Positions 19,465 through 30,072 of a DNA stretch of 64,000 bases are shown piece after piece. Below the pieces are notes generated by a model, which was not told where the DNA came from, did no database searches, and saw nothing but the letters and a program-made list of their open reading frames with translations. Numbering within the stretch: position 1 is the stretch's first letter; every line of letters starts with the position of its first letter. Source of the stretch: Choristoneura fumiferana (lineage: Eukaryota > Arthropoda > Insecta > Lepidoptera > Tortricidae); contig NC_133490.1 of assembly GCF_025370935.1 (NCBI RefSeq), positions 9,753,141 to 9,817,140 on the forward strand. The letters run 5' to 3'. Made by a program: the position numbers and the translations under genes.

Positions 19465-19865
19465 ACACTAATTGCTCGTAAGCAGTGTCGTAATATTATG
19501 CAGCTAACTTGGTTGCAACTCCCTGAATACTAAAGTCCAAGGACCATTTTTTTGCTTATTACGCCTAAGGGCGTAATGAGTTTGTATTTATTTATGTACT
19601 ACTGGGCCGTACAGCTCAATAACTCTGCTGCGATGTAGCGGGAGGCTGCTGGCGCTGCCCCCGAGCTGCGCCAGCCGTATTTAATCTTTGTAAAAATAAT
19701 ATTTTTTGCCTTACAAATACATTATATATTTTACTCACTAATGGTACTAGAATTACGAACACCAACTCATTACTCAGCTTTTGACTTGGGGCTTCTAGTA
19801 GACTTGTTCATAATTCCTTATTTACCACCCTTAAGACAAAATGTACTATTAATAAGCAATAAACA
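19465..19865 (+). repeat. Dispersed repeat (GCTCGTAAGCAGTGTCGTAA family), twin
   Basis: Same element as 13436-13865. Confidence 0.6.
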
Positions 19866-20345
19866 GTACTAGCTCCACTTCGAACCTTAATAAATCCCGT
19901 TCTAGCCCGACGAACCCTGATTTGTGAATTACTCTCTATCTACAAATCCGTCGTCAAGCGTCACACAAAGTAAATAAATAACCCTTAATATATGCAAATA
20001 AATTGGCGTGTCCGGGTTATTTTATAAAAAAGCCTCATAAAATGCCAACGTCGGTATATTTCTGGCTTCTTGGTATGCCAAGTCATATATATATATTATA
20101 TATGTGTATATGTCTAGTGGGCGCGGATTGCTACCAATAATGATTAGGTGTTTTGATATATTATAACTAGCTTTCGTCCGCTCCGCCTTCGTTGCTCAAC
20201 TCCATCATCATCATCAGCCGAAAGACGTCCACTGGTGAACAAGGCCTCCCCCTTAGCACGCCACCGCACCGCAATGACATATAGAATCTTTCGTGTTATC
20301 TATTTGTACTTAATAATATTGTTATGTCTAGTATTGTGAATAATG

Positions 20346-20598
20346 ATTGGTTTTTTGGAGACTTTTTGTGTTGTTTATTTTCAACTCCAAATTTGTTACT
20401 TTTACGGGTATCCCGTGAAAACCATACAGAAAATACAAACTGAGACATGCATAGATTCCCAGCGCTGGCCTCTTTTTCTGGTTTATCTGTGCATCCATGT
20501 CTCAGTTTGTATTTTCGATATGGTTTTCACGGGATACCCGTAAAAGTAACAAATTTGGAGTTGAAATAAAAAATACAAAAAGACTCCAAAAAACCAAT
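20346..20598. repeat. Long inverted repeat of SINE-C bodies, twin
   Basis: Arms 20346-20455 and 20486-20598. The left arm lacks four bases (ATGG) near the loop; otherwise as 14317-14571. Confidence 0.8.
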
Positions 20599-20974
20599 CA
20601 TAATTTGATTGTTTAGTAGCGACATCTCTTGTCTGGGTGAGCGGTTAGTTCCGAAAGAATGTGACGTCTCTCGATGAGAGCGAAACATAGATGTCGCTAG
20701 TGCTGCTGCTTAAGTAGCGTAGTAGAAAAAAGCAACCTGAGATATGTGTGCATAGGAGAAATTTGTTTCTAGACTCCTGTCCAGCGGTGGTGTAGTTTCT
20801 GTGCATCCATGTCTCAGTTTGTATTTTCGATATATTGTGAATAAATTTATTTGCTTTCTTTCTTTCCACTATGAACGGCGACTTGCCACTTGCAATCAAA
20901 CGTTTGACTGCAACTGGTGCCCCTAACTCAACTCGGTTGCTCGGCTCCATATCTCATGGTAATTGCACAAAACC

Positions 20975-21302
20975 TGACTATGTCACTCTCTGGCCCATAA
21001 ACTATCTCTATGCCAAAAATCACGTCGATCCGTTGCTCCGTTTCGACGTGAAAGACGGACAAAACATACATACAAACACACACACTTTCGCATTTATAAT
21101 ATTACTAGCTTTTGCCCGCGGCTCCGCCCGCGTAGTATTCGGTTATCGCGCGCTGTTCCCTCGGGAATAAAAAGTAGCCTATGTCACTCTCGGGCCCATA
21201 AACTATCTCTATGCCGAAAAACACGTCGATCCGTCGCTCCGTTACGGCGTGAAAGACGGACAAACACACAAACACACTTTCGCATTTATAATATTATATG
21301 GA
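20975..21302 (-). mobile_element. Two head-to-tail Helitron-like elements
   Basis: A 3'-truncated unit (20975-21102) abuts a complete one (21105-21302) whose minus-strand ends are TCCATATAATATTATAAATG and GGGCAAAAGCTAG. The complete unit keeps the GTCGATCCGTCGCTCCGTTA block missing from its twin. Confidence 0.75.
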
Positions 21303-22014
21303 TATGGGTTATGTGCCATCATCACATCAGCCGAAGGACGTCTACTGTTGGGCATTGGCCACACCCATATATCTCCAGTTACTTCGGTTGGAAGCAGCAT
21401 GCATCCACCGTGAACCTGGCTTTAACCAGGTCATCCGTCCTTCTCGTAGTGGAAGTCTTACGCTGTAATACATCTCCTAACAATTTTCCTGACAAAGCTA
21501 AAACACTTCGCTCACGCCGCAATATACTCGTAATATTTCACATCTAACAAAAATTAACTAAACCCAAAACATACAGCGTGTCTCTCAAAGCAATAAAACG
21601 AATAAATTCCACATTTTAGCAATCCTGATTTATCATACCTAGCCGCAAAAAATGCTGTAAAACTGAAATGTTCTCTCGACCGCGAACAAGTTAAATAAGA
21701 AGCTGCCTTGCCAAATCGTATGCGCACCATTTGCTTCGGTAGCTTCCTTTTCCCATTACAGTGACACTTGTAAAAAAACATGTCGTCAGTGCTTATGTAA
21801 TTTTGACGTTTGATGCTTCCTATTTGTTGGTTGTCAACAATTCGGTAGGATTAAAAAAAATATCGTTGCTAATAGCTAGTGTCCTCAACAATTCTAATTA
21901 GGCCATTATTATCAGAAAATATTGGACAAGCCCTCTCATTCTGAGAGGAGGGCTGTGCCCAGCATATAGGACGTATATAGGCTGGGATGTCCATAAAAAT
22001 ATTTAATCATTTAT

Positions 22015-22230
22015 TTTGCTCGCAGGACAGATGGTCGATGGGGTCAGAAGGTTCTCGAATGGACCGGGACCGGGAGACGAGCTGTCGGTAGGCCTCCAAA
22101 AAGATGGAGCGACGACCTGGTTAAGATCGCGGGATCGCGGTGGATGCGGAAAACACAAGACCGGTCTGAGTGAAGAGCCTTGAGGGAGGCCTATGTCCAG
22201 CAGTGGACGTCTTTCGGCTGACATGATGAT
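22015..22230 (+). pseudogene. RTE-type LINE C-terminus (twin, frameshifted)
   Basis: Same relic as 15948-16165 with an inserted G after ATGGACCGG and a TGG-to-TGA change in RSEW, so the frame is broken. Confidence 0.7.
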
Positions 22231-22746
22231 GATGAAAGTAAATAAGCAATAGGTAATTACTCGTAGTAAATGTTGTCTAAATCAATAAGTCTTAACTTAA
22301 TATAGGTATGTAGGCCCAAAACAAAATGATTGCGGGTGGAACATTTGCGGATGGATCATATTTCTGAGTGTACGTAATTACAAGTGGTCGCTTTTTTTCG
22401 GCAAGTCAACTTTTCCATAAGACAAGGTTCCTTGTTGATGTATTTCAAATTGTCCTTTTTCTGCTTTGACGTATAATTTCGAGTTGTCCATTTTCCATTT
22501 GCACCGAATGACAGTAAAGACGTCCACTGCTGGACATAGGCCTCCCCCAACGCTCTCCACTCAGACCGGTCTTGTGCTTTCCGCATCCACCGTTCCATCT
22601 TGTTGGAGGCCTACCGACAGCCGATGTGTATGTGTTTAGTTTTAAATGGGTCCCACAGCAAGACAGCATTGCGCCGCTACTTTATGTAGAGTGAGGCCCA
22701 ATTTTTACTATTCACTGTTTTGTTTTATTTTTTTCTTCCAAATGTA

Positions 22747-22749
<3 letters not shown>

Positions 22750-22802
<53 letters not shown>
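22750..22802 (+). repeat. (CT)n microsatellite
   Basis: About 26 uninterrupted CT units that end duplicate copy 2; sequence beyond it has no counterpart in copy 1. Confidence 0.95.
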
Positions 22803-22807
<5 letters not shown>

Positions 22808-23185
22808 GAAATATTAAATAATTTAATTTTAAATTCTTCAGTAGGTAGTATGGACTACTTTGACTCCTGTAAGTGTTTTTAGGATTTAAACTTCAAGCGT
22901 TGTATAAATCATTCTATTATGTATATAGTCTCATAAACTTTATTAAAATGATCGCGAACTATACTGAACTGCTCTCTCGGCTGTCAGAAACACAATTCTC
23001 AAATGATATAACAAACGTATTACTTCACAAAAGCTTCACAACATTGTAGGCATTAATAAATTTAGAGCTTCAAACGTAACCACTTTACAAATGAGAATAT
23101 AAAACTGTTTGATGACTCGCAGCGCTAATTTCCTCATAAAACATAAGAAAAGGAAGTGGTTTGACACATTCCGTGATATTTTTAC
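22803..23185. other. Unassigned intron-like sequence
   Basis: AT-rich, no repeat recognised. If the exon just upstream on the minus strand is real, this is its downstream intron. Confidence 0.35.
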
Positions 23186-23290
23186 TTGATCTAATATTAT
23201 AAAACAGATCCAAGCATATTTAGAGTTGCCATTAGATTCTGTGGAGCTGAAAAGTGGCACCATAAACGTATGATCAATGCCAAGCAAGAA
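23186..23290 (-). CDS. Candidate internal exon D of minus-strand host gene
   Basis: On the minus strand GAATACAG is followed by 35 open codons reading FLLGIDHTFMVPLFSSTESN and then GNSKYAWICFIILDQ, and by the donor-like CAA|GTAAAA. The exon would be phase 0 at both ends. The frame stays open further upstream, so an alternative acceptor (TTTAAG at about 23310) is possible. The pyrimidine tract is weak, and a phase-compatible donor in the preceding exon C is not obvious. Its codon composition is more gene-like than its surroundings, but it is the least certain of the four exons. Product unknown. Confidence 0.3.
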
Positions 23291-23704
23291 CTGTATTCGA
23301 GGTTTTTCACTTAAACGAGAATGATAAATATATTGGGAAGGACTTAAATATATTTATATTGTAAAATTGTAGACTTAAATTGCCTTTGAATAGCAATATA
23401 GATGTATTTCTTGGGACTTAGAAATGAAATAAACCAAAAAGACATTGATGCCAAAAACATTGATTTGCTTTTTTTCAAAATATCTGGTTATATTACATCA
23501 CAGATCAACTACATATAACCATAGACATTGTATATTTTTCTAACTTGGTGTGGTCAACTATTTTAGAAAGTAACATTATGAGTTTTTTTGCACGAATCAA
23601 ACTTCCTAATTACAATTACATAAATGCATACCTACCTTTTATTTTATTTTACTTTTTGCGTTACAGAAAACACCGCCTGTACATCTGTACCTATGATTAT
23701 CGTT

Positions 23705-23800
23705 TCTTTTGACTAATATCTGACACAACAAAGCGTGCGTAAATGAGGCGTCAGATATTTTTGCACTCTCCACTGTGGCAGATATGAATGCAGGTGTCTA
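23705..23800. mobile_element. MITE of the CAGTCACCAGC family, fragment
   Basis: ACTAATATCTGACACAACAA, GCGTCAGATATTTTTGCACT and CACTGTGGCAGATATGAATG match the complete copy at 17412-17542, but the outermost CAGTCACCAG ends are lost. Confidence 0.65.
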
Positions 23801-24193
23801 TAAGAAACCCAGCAACTTCATTATGTACTTCTGCTCCTTAATAGCCGTAACATTGATATCAACCTCGGAATCAAGCGCGAATGAAGGGCCACCAGCCAAA
23901 TACTTCTAGATTAATCAAGCCGCAGAGCTACAGCACCAACATTTATATTTAAAAACATACTATTACTAGCACCTGTTCGCATAAAATACATCGCATGCGT
24001 CACTCATAACTCCAGCATAATATAAAGCTAAGGCAAGGTTGTTTTTTGGTGTAGGTATGTTTATATTTCTGCCTGCCCTTGGTGATTTTTAGGGCGCGAT
24101 TTATGACAGTATGTAATAAAAATATGCGTCTGTTTAGCATTATAATGGCATGGAAATAAATCTATTAAAACTTCTTCAATGTGTATCTAAACC

Positions 24194-24322
24194 TGGCCCT
24201 GTACTACGAAATGCAAAATTCGAACTTCGTATCTTGTCGTCTCGCTTACGCTAATATTATTTGATACGAGAGTGAGAGGGACGGACGGTACGATACGAAC
24301 TTCAATTTTCGAAAGTTACAGG
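24194..24322. mobile_element. MITE (CGAAGTTCGTATC family)
   Basis: TACGAAATGCAAAATTCGAA and the right-end TTCAATTTTCGAAAGTTACA are imperfect inverted repeats around TATTATTTGATACGAGAGTG. Same family as 60991-61116. Confidence 0.7.
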
Positions 24323-24529
24323 TTGTATTGTCTAACGCCCACACCTTTCCATCTTCGTCCTAAGAAGAAGCAGATCGTGAATGTGTTGGACAATATGACT
24401 ACCGGTAAATCTACCCTTGAACATGAGTTGGGTAAGAATATGAATCGGTTCAATCATTATCGTCTGCGCTTCACAAATCGAAGAATATGTCCATTAACTA
24501 AATTCTTATCGTACTGTGAAGACGGCTAA
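24323..24529 (+). other. Short open frame of unknown origin
   Basis: A plus frame running out of the MITE reads FHLRPKKKQIVNVLDNMTTG and KSTLEHELGKNMNRFNHYRL before a stop. It has no recognised domain, no splice borders and no matching neighbour. It may be chance or a transposase scrap. Confidence 0.2.
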
Positions 24530-24530
24530 A

Positions 24531-24667
24531 TATCGTCACTACTTTGAAAAAATCTCGTATCTAAAATCAATTTGTCAACGAAATTGAACCTTGACGTAAT
24601 GTTCATAAAGTTCACTCAGAAAATTATCTATTTCGAGGTACGAGATTTTTTTAAAGTAATGACGATA
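24531..24667. mobile_element. MITE with TA target (TCGTCACTACTTTGAAAAAA)
   Basis: TA|TCGTCACTACTTTGAAAAAA at the left mirrors TTTTTTTAAAGTAATGACGA|TA at the right. The TA flanks suit a Tc1/mariner-derived MITE. No transposase. Confidence 0.75.
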
Positions 24668-24904
24668 TACCATGGGCCCTATACTATAGTTTAGGGGAAT
24701 AAAAAGTTTAATTATAGATCATCGACAAATTTGTCAAATTTTATTACGTAAAAGATTCATCGGTTGTAATGCTCGCGGCTTATTTATACCAATTAACGGG
24801 CTCGATACTTGAGTATTGCGAGAGTTTGTGTAGATCAATAAATGCTTACAATTGCGAAGAACTCATGATAAACTTGGATTTCGGATGGATTATCATCCAT
24901 ATTT

Positions 24905-25330
24905 AATGAGGGCTATCGCGTATGAATTCGCCACTAGAGGCGCTAGTGTAGCGTGAGGTCTCCGAAATGTCAAATCTCATAGTTTCTGGGTGAGCTACGC
25001 GGGTTTATTATAATTAGAATAATTTTGTGAATATTTTGCAATATCTGAAATTAATTATGGGAAATATGCGTTCCGGGGCAATGAATGTCTGTGTTTTGAG
25101 ACAGTTTTGTCTTTCGGAAACCTTTGTCCTCTCTTTTTTCCGAACTAAACGGGGACTATGCAACACTGTGACATGCTCGATATTTTTATGGTACGGTTTT
25201 AAGGTGTATTAAATATGATTTTAATCTAAACTTTGTTTTCACGCCCGTAATAACAGGCTTTGAAAGCCATACTTAAAAACCTCACGCAACAGTGCGCCAT
25301 CTAGTGAGCCTAAAAATGATAGCCCTCATT
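24905..25330 (+). mobile_element. MITE family M (AATGAGGGCTATCG), copy 1
   Basis: Starts AATGAGGGCTATCGCG and ends GATAGCCCTCATT, a perfect 12-13 base terminal inverted repeat. The interior (AGACAGTTTTGTCTTTCGGA, CATGCTCGATATTTTTATGG) is shared with an inverted copy at 58745-59171 and a partial copy at 58063-58344. Both ends carry TAG(T/A)GGCGC-like sequence. No transposase frame. Confidence 0.85.
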
Positions 25331-25435
25331 CTGTCTGTTAATAAAAAACAATAGTTAATATGAAGAAAATTTTCCTAACAAACCCTAAGCGAGTCCGTCC
25401 GTCCGTCACTAGTTACATGCTAGCCATGTGGATAC

Positions 25436-25582
25436 TTAGGGGCTGTTTCACCATCCATTGATTAGCGTTAACCGCCGGTTAAATGTGATGCCGTCTCCGT
25501 CTACTCGAACAAAACAAATAGAGACGGCATCACAGCTAACCGCCAGTTAACACTAATCAATGGATGGTGAAACAGCCCCTTA
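25436..25582. mobile_element. PIF/Harbinger-like MITE with TTA duplication
   Basis: TTA flanks a 141-base element whose arms, starting GGGGCTGTTTCACCATCCAT, are inverted repeats of about 60 bases meeting at a short AT-rich centre. The 3-bp TTA target and G-rich terminus fit PIF/Harbinger. Confidence 0.85.
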
Positions 25583-25939
25583 ATATCTTAAAACAAAGAT
25601 ATCAGTTGAGATAAAATATACTACAATTATTTTAGCAATGTATCAATCTGAAAAAAATTGGCAAGCCACAGCCATCTAGCGGCGCGTAGTGAAAGCCGTA
25701 ACTCATTGAGCCAGCCGCATACGTTGCCGTGCGCTCTAGTATAGACGACTGACAAAAGATGGCGCTGTTTTCCATTTACATGAAAAAGCTTTGACCTAGC
25801 AGACATTCACAAAAATAAAAAACGTCACCACAAATCTTAATAAAACTTTGTAGCCTTTAGAAATTTAATTACTTAAATGTGATAATTTTGATTTTAAAAC
25901 TGTCATGGAGTCAGGGCCGAATAAGTTTCAATCATTTTT

Positions 25940-26238
25940 TTAAAAAGCTACTATTGAAAGAACACGTAATAAGGGTAACAAAAAAGGATAAAACAAATGA
26001 CAAATTCTAACAAAATAATTGACGTACACAATCAAGAGCCAAAACGGGATTAATCTGAAGATCAAAATTTCTCTATAGACTTTTTGACCTCCAGAAACTG
26101 GGATAAAAACTGTGTCAAAAGATGTCATGTGATCTTTGACTGGATCTAACAGTTCGACAAAACATTGGTCGGGCAACACAAACATACCCATTATGAATCT
26201 CCTGAGATCTTGACGTAGAAAACTCGGTTGAAAAAAGT
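25940..26238 (-). CDS. Candidate exon C of minus-strand host gene
   Basis: On the minus strand AATAATTTACAG precedes an open frame: FFQPSFLRQDLRRFI, then MGMFVLPDQCFVELLDPVKD, then HMTSFDTVFIPVSGGQK. The first two bases (AC) complete the codon left by exon B (G), giving D, so the phases agree. The frame remains open to a TAA at 25940, but the last third is AT-rich and hydrophobic (FWLLIVYVNYF) and looks like intron read-through. The real donor is probably between about 26010 and 26080 but no strong GTAAGT is present; a terminal exon is the alternative. No family was recognised. Confidence 0.45.
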
Positions 26239-26512
26239 CTGTAAATTATTCAAGTCTTATTTTTCTTGTGATGCGTTAAAAAAATACATTTAAGTCATCA
26301 TAACTTGTGTCACTACTCTCCAATTTTCGTTTATCTGAAATCGCTATATTTTATTTCTTAATAGTTTTTGTATTGTTGTCTAGTGTGTATAATTATGTGT
26401 GTGTTATAGCAAGGTTTAAAGAATATTGTGTTTTGTGCACATGATTTGAAATCGGCCAATGTGCGCGAAAATTGGGTTAAACATAAAAAAAAACTGTGTA
26501 TCGAGTTCTTAG

Positions 26513-26660
26513 AGCCCGTTCTCACTTGGCGGGTATCGGATCCGTTTCGATCATTTCTATAGAAAATTTGTGTCGGTCAAGTGTGAATAGCTTCATATAA
26601 AACGGTCTGCCACTGGAACATCCGATTAAAATCCGGCCCGATATCCGACAAGTGGAAACC
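26513..26660. mobile_element. Diverged foldback MITE (CACTTG...CAAGTG)
   Basis: TTCTCACTTGGCGGGTATCG at the left and CGATATCCGACAAGTGGAAA at the right are imperfect inverted repeats. It lies inside the intron between exons B and C. Confidence 0.55.
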
Positions 26661-26928
26661 AGATCTTTCTGTAGCATAGACTATTTTTCATAGTCTTTTA
26701 TTCTGTAGAATAGATGGGTTATGGCGTTCTATGGATTTAGCTAGTGTATCCTGGATCCTGAACTGCGACTCGGTTCTGTCACATGCCCCAAACACTGGTT
26801 GTAGGGTGTGGTAACCATCACAAACACCCGCGTTTGCTGCGGTAGCGCCACAGATAGCAGCAATTTTTTCGATAAGGAATTGCGCTGATATTCTAGCTCA
26901 AGATTGTATTTTTATTTAAAAGACTTAC

Positions 26929-27041
26929 CTTCTAAAAGTTGACTGGTAGGCAACCGAAGCGAGACCTTGAGAGAGGAGGCGTAAGTGGAGTCGATGTACC
27001 AACGCGGGTCGCGCTGCTCACCCAGCCTTCCAATACTGCCT
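26929..27041 (-). CDS. Exon B of minus-strand host gene
   Basis: Read on the minus strand, a pyrimidine-rich acceptor (CTTCTCTCTGTTACAG) is followed by 113 bases and a consensus donor (GAAG|GTAAGT). Only one of the three frames is open: one base finishes the previous codon, then GSIGRLGEQRDPRWYIDSTY and ASSLKVSLRLPTSQLLE, then one base is left over. The segment is clearly more GC-rich than its flanks. Entry phase 2 and exit phase 1 fit exons A and C. I do not recognise the protein; there is no signal peptide, repeat or catalytic motif visible in this piece. It is the best-supported coding sequence in the window. Confidence 0.65.
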
Positions 27042-28660
27042 CTGTAACAGAGAGAAGGTAGCTGTCAAGAAAATGTGATCAAAATGGTTGCAAAGAAGAG
27101 CTGACTTCACTAAACAATTGCTTATGTTCCTCACGTTAATTTATACCTGTAAAAGAGAAGCGTGCGTGACAGACTGGATACTTAACTGATTGGTAAACAA
27201 CACACAGCTTAAACTAACGGAGCTAAAGACTTGAAATTTAGCAGATCTGACTAGGGCACAGAGATGCAATAAGGATATATTTTTAAAATTCCCGCGAGAT
27301 GTAGACTAGTTCTTACTCTTTCTCGAGAGCAAAGCTCCCGATACAAACGCGAAAATATCATTCCTAATGTCGGTGTAGTCACAGTATATATATAAGCTAA
27401 AGGTTTAGTGATGATCGTTATACCGTTTATGGCTATGGACACTGATGATCACCAGAAGATTCATTTTTCTTTTCTTTTTCTATAAAACGCTGTAACCGAA
27501 AATGGTCTACATAATCGTAGGTAAATAAACATTAAGCATAATTCCAGTATAAAGTACTTACAAAAACCTCATTTCAATCATAGTTAAAAAGGTAACTTTT
27601 ACTATTAACCTTATAACATTAAGAAATTTTTGAGTGTCTAGTGTGTATAATTATGTGAATTTAAAGTTGCCGAAACTTTTAGAAAGTTCATACAGCTCTT
27701 TTGCATGTTTTGTGGACATATTTATGCTGGCGAAAACCTTGAAAAGGTGTTGATTGGAGACACCGACACGATATTAATGGCTACATAAAAATAAGCTTTC
27801 ACGCGCTGTCTGGGAATCGAACCCCGACCTTGCGTTCAGGTATGCTAACGTAATCATAAAACTAATATGCATGCATTCATTGATTTTAGGTACTGCCTTG
27901 CCATAAATAATAATAAATACTTATAAAAAGTCAATACGTGTCACTTTTGTAAATAAAAAACGCATAAAATATAAATTAAAAGAAGGAGCCTGGTTGCTTA
28001 AACATAAATTAAAAAATAATGCGGATACTATAATTGTGAACTCGCAATTCATTCACAAAACAAAGCAAAACCAACCAAAATCCCTACGACACCACAAAAG
28101 GAGGTTATGGCCAATCAAAACAATAAAACAAAAGTTCGCTCGCTACAAAGAAATGTTCAAAACTTGAATATTTACCGTGGATCCATATTGGTGTGTGGTT
28201 TATCCATACATGAAATTTATTTCGCCAACGATATTCAAAATAAAAACTACATGTTTCGTCCGTACATATGTCAAACTAAACTATTTTCGGACAGCCAAGT
28301 TCACGTTGGTTCGTAACATAAATATAATGTAAGCGCAGCGGATTATTATGTCTGCGCGGCCGCAGTGATTTTTCAGCTTCAGGATAGTCTGCGTAAACCC
28401 TTTAGTTTAATGATCTCGCTCAGAGATGGCGCTACTTAACCTTGTAGTTTTTAGTTTTGCTATCTGGCAATAGATGGCGCAAAAGTGTGGAAAGCTCTTT
28501 AGTGTATAGCAAGCTTTTTCTAGAGCTTTCAATCGATATCGGATGTAAATCTTCTATTTGCCGCTAGATGGCGTAACGAAGAAAATTGTTCCGTGAATTT
28601 ATAACAAGATTAAATCTTAGTTCCGAGGTTTAATTGCACACAATTAAATCTGACGACGAA
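27042..28660. other. Intron-like sequence, little recognised
   Basis: Start of the proposed long intron (minus-strand sense: its 3' end). Near 27805-27850 the minus strand has GGTTCGATTCCC flanked by weak tRNA-like sequence, probably an old SINE. At 28430-28580 three short AGATGGCG motifs occur within 150 bases. Open frames here are short and have no support. Confidence 0.4.
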
Positions 28661-28670
28661 TTAATGCCGG

Positions 28671-28710
28671 CCTAGTGCGGATTGAAAATTTACAAACCCC
28701 ATTGAATTAA
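28671..28710 (-). repeat. SINE-A scrap
   Basis: GCCTAGTGCGGATTG and CCCATTGAATTAAATAA match a short part of the SINE-A body on the minus strand. Confidence 0.45.
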
Positions 28711-28739
28711 ATAAATAAATATCATGGACTTTAAGGGTT

Positions 28740-29095
28740 GAAATAGGGATGTAAGTTTATATGTGGAAGTTCGTCGCTGTCGAAGATAAAAACCATGAAA
28801 CTTGCCATTTCGGCACGTGATTAAGAGATAAATAGACATTTGTTCACGCTTTTTTTTTTATTCTTTCTGTGAGGGGGTTAAATAGGGGAAGAAAGTTTAT
28901 AAATAAGATCGTCATTGTCGAAGATATCGATGTTCTTTATGAAACTTGGCATTTGGGCACTTATTAAAAAATAAATAGATATTTCTTCAAGCGTGTTTGA
29001 AAATTTTACCTGCGAGGGATGAAATAGAGGATGAAATTTATATGGAACGTCGTCATTATCACAGATAAATCAAAGAATCTTTGTGTTTAAGTTTT
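28740..29095 (+). repeat. Degenerate tandem repeat, period about 140
   Basis: The phrase (G/T)AAATAG(G/A)GGA(T/A)G.AAGTTTAT begins at 28740, 28879 and 29021. The first two units continue with CGTC-TTGTCGAAGATA, CATGAAACTTG.CATTT and ATAAATAGA.ATTT. Two full and one partial unit. It leads straight into a repeat G copy and may be its internal region. Confidence 0.65.
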
Positions 29096-29104
29096 CGATA
29101 AGAA

Positions 29105-29602
29105 CTAAAAAAATCGGTTCAATTCGACTTGGACTCGCGCATCAACGGTTCCGTACGTAGGTATTTATGAATATCCAGTGTTTTTTAAGCTTTAAAGCAA
29201 AATGTACGCAACGTGGGGTAATTTTAGATGGCTTATTGACATAGACAGTCAGAAATTAATAATTATAATTTTCAGATTTTCTATTTATTTATACTATAAG
29301 GGGAAAAAATTGCTAATAGAGCTACTTTTATAACAAGTTCCAAGTTCTAGGACAGCCGGGAGTACCCTATAACTTTTTCTGTTATGGCGATTTGTATGGA
29401 AACACCTTTTTAATGACTGTAGCTTTTGATGACGTTAACTTAGAAGTTCAATTTTTTCACAGCTTCCGGAACTATTGACCAGAGTTTAGGGTTTTAATTT
29501 CAACTCGATACATACTCCGCGCGTTTACGGGATAAAGGGTCTTGACAGACAGACGGATAGGCGGACAGCAAAGTTCCTTTTGAGGTACGGAACCTAAAAA
29601 AC
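29105..29602 (-). repeat. Dispersed repeat G copy
   Basis: On the minus strand it begins TTTTTTAGGTTCCGTACCTC and runs through GACAGACAGACGGATAGGCG (plus) to CGATTTTTTT beside GACTTGGACTCGCGC. The intact relative at 53040-53472 has the same ends (GGGTTCCGTACCTCG, CGCACTTGGCCGG). Confidence 0.65.
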
Positions 29603-30020
29603 ATTTGTTCCGGCTCTTTTCACATTTCGACATTTTTCATACTTGAAATATGGGATGAAAGTTCGTCCAAACAAATTTACTATAGGTAAGTATACTTATC
29701 GGAAATATGTGTAGCATGCTTAGTAAGAATGCCGTCTTAATTATAATCCTACCCTCCTAACTTACAATAAAGGACGTAAGATGTCAAGAGTTCACTATGA
29801 AGAATTAGTCCTTTTGTGTTGGCAGGGTAGAATACACGTCGTATTGCTAAAATGTGGCTACCCGCAAAATATTTATGCTTTACCAAGAATGGAAGAACAA
29901 AAAAAATTATCTCAGATATAAAGCAATGTATTAAAATATGTTTCATAAACCGTAGAAGTTTCTTTGTTCTATTATTGGCAGAATAGGTACCCTAAATTAA
30001 AAACTTTCCAAAGTACTATT

Positions 30021-30051
30021 CCACGCGGACGAAGTCGCGGGCATAAGCTAG
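30021..30051 (+). mobile_element. Helitron-like 3' terminus
   Basis: CACGCGGACGAAGTCGCGGG forms the terminal hairpin, followed by CATAAGCTAG|T. Only the 3' end remains. Confidence 0.65.
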
Positions 30052-30072
30052 TAATATAATAAATGCATCTTA

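Larger units (their letters stand above)
16897..22802 (+). repeat. Large direct duplication, copy 2
   Basis: Colinear with 9601-9616 plus 10531-16827, ending in the same CT microsatellite. It lacks the LINE+MITE and the SINE-A of copy 1, about 40 bases present at 13262-13302, and a few shorter indels; it contains some 30 bases of MITE sequence that copy 1 lost. Element twins: LINE 16924-17105, MITE 17200-17345, RTE 22015-22230 and the others listed separately. Confidence 0.9.

Noticed and set aside
26700..26880. Extra exon between exons B and C
   Set aside because: A protein-like stretch exists on the minus strand, but no GT donor follows it and adding it would break the B-to-C phase match.
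28740..29095. CRISPR array
   Set aside because: Repeat units are about 140 bases and degenerate, in a eukaryotic genome; no short identical repeats with spacers exist anywhere in the window.
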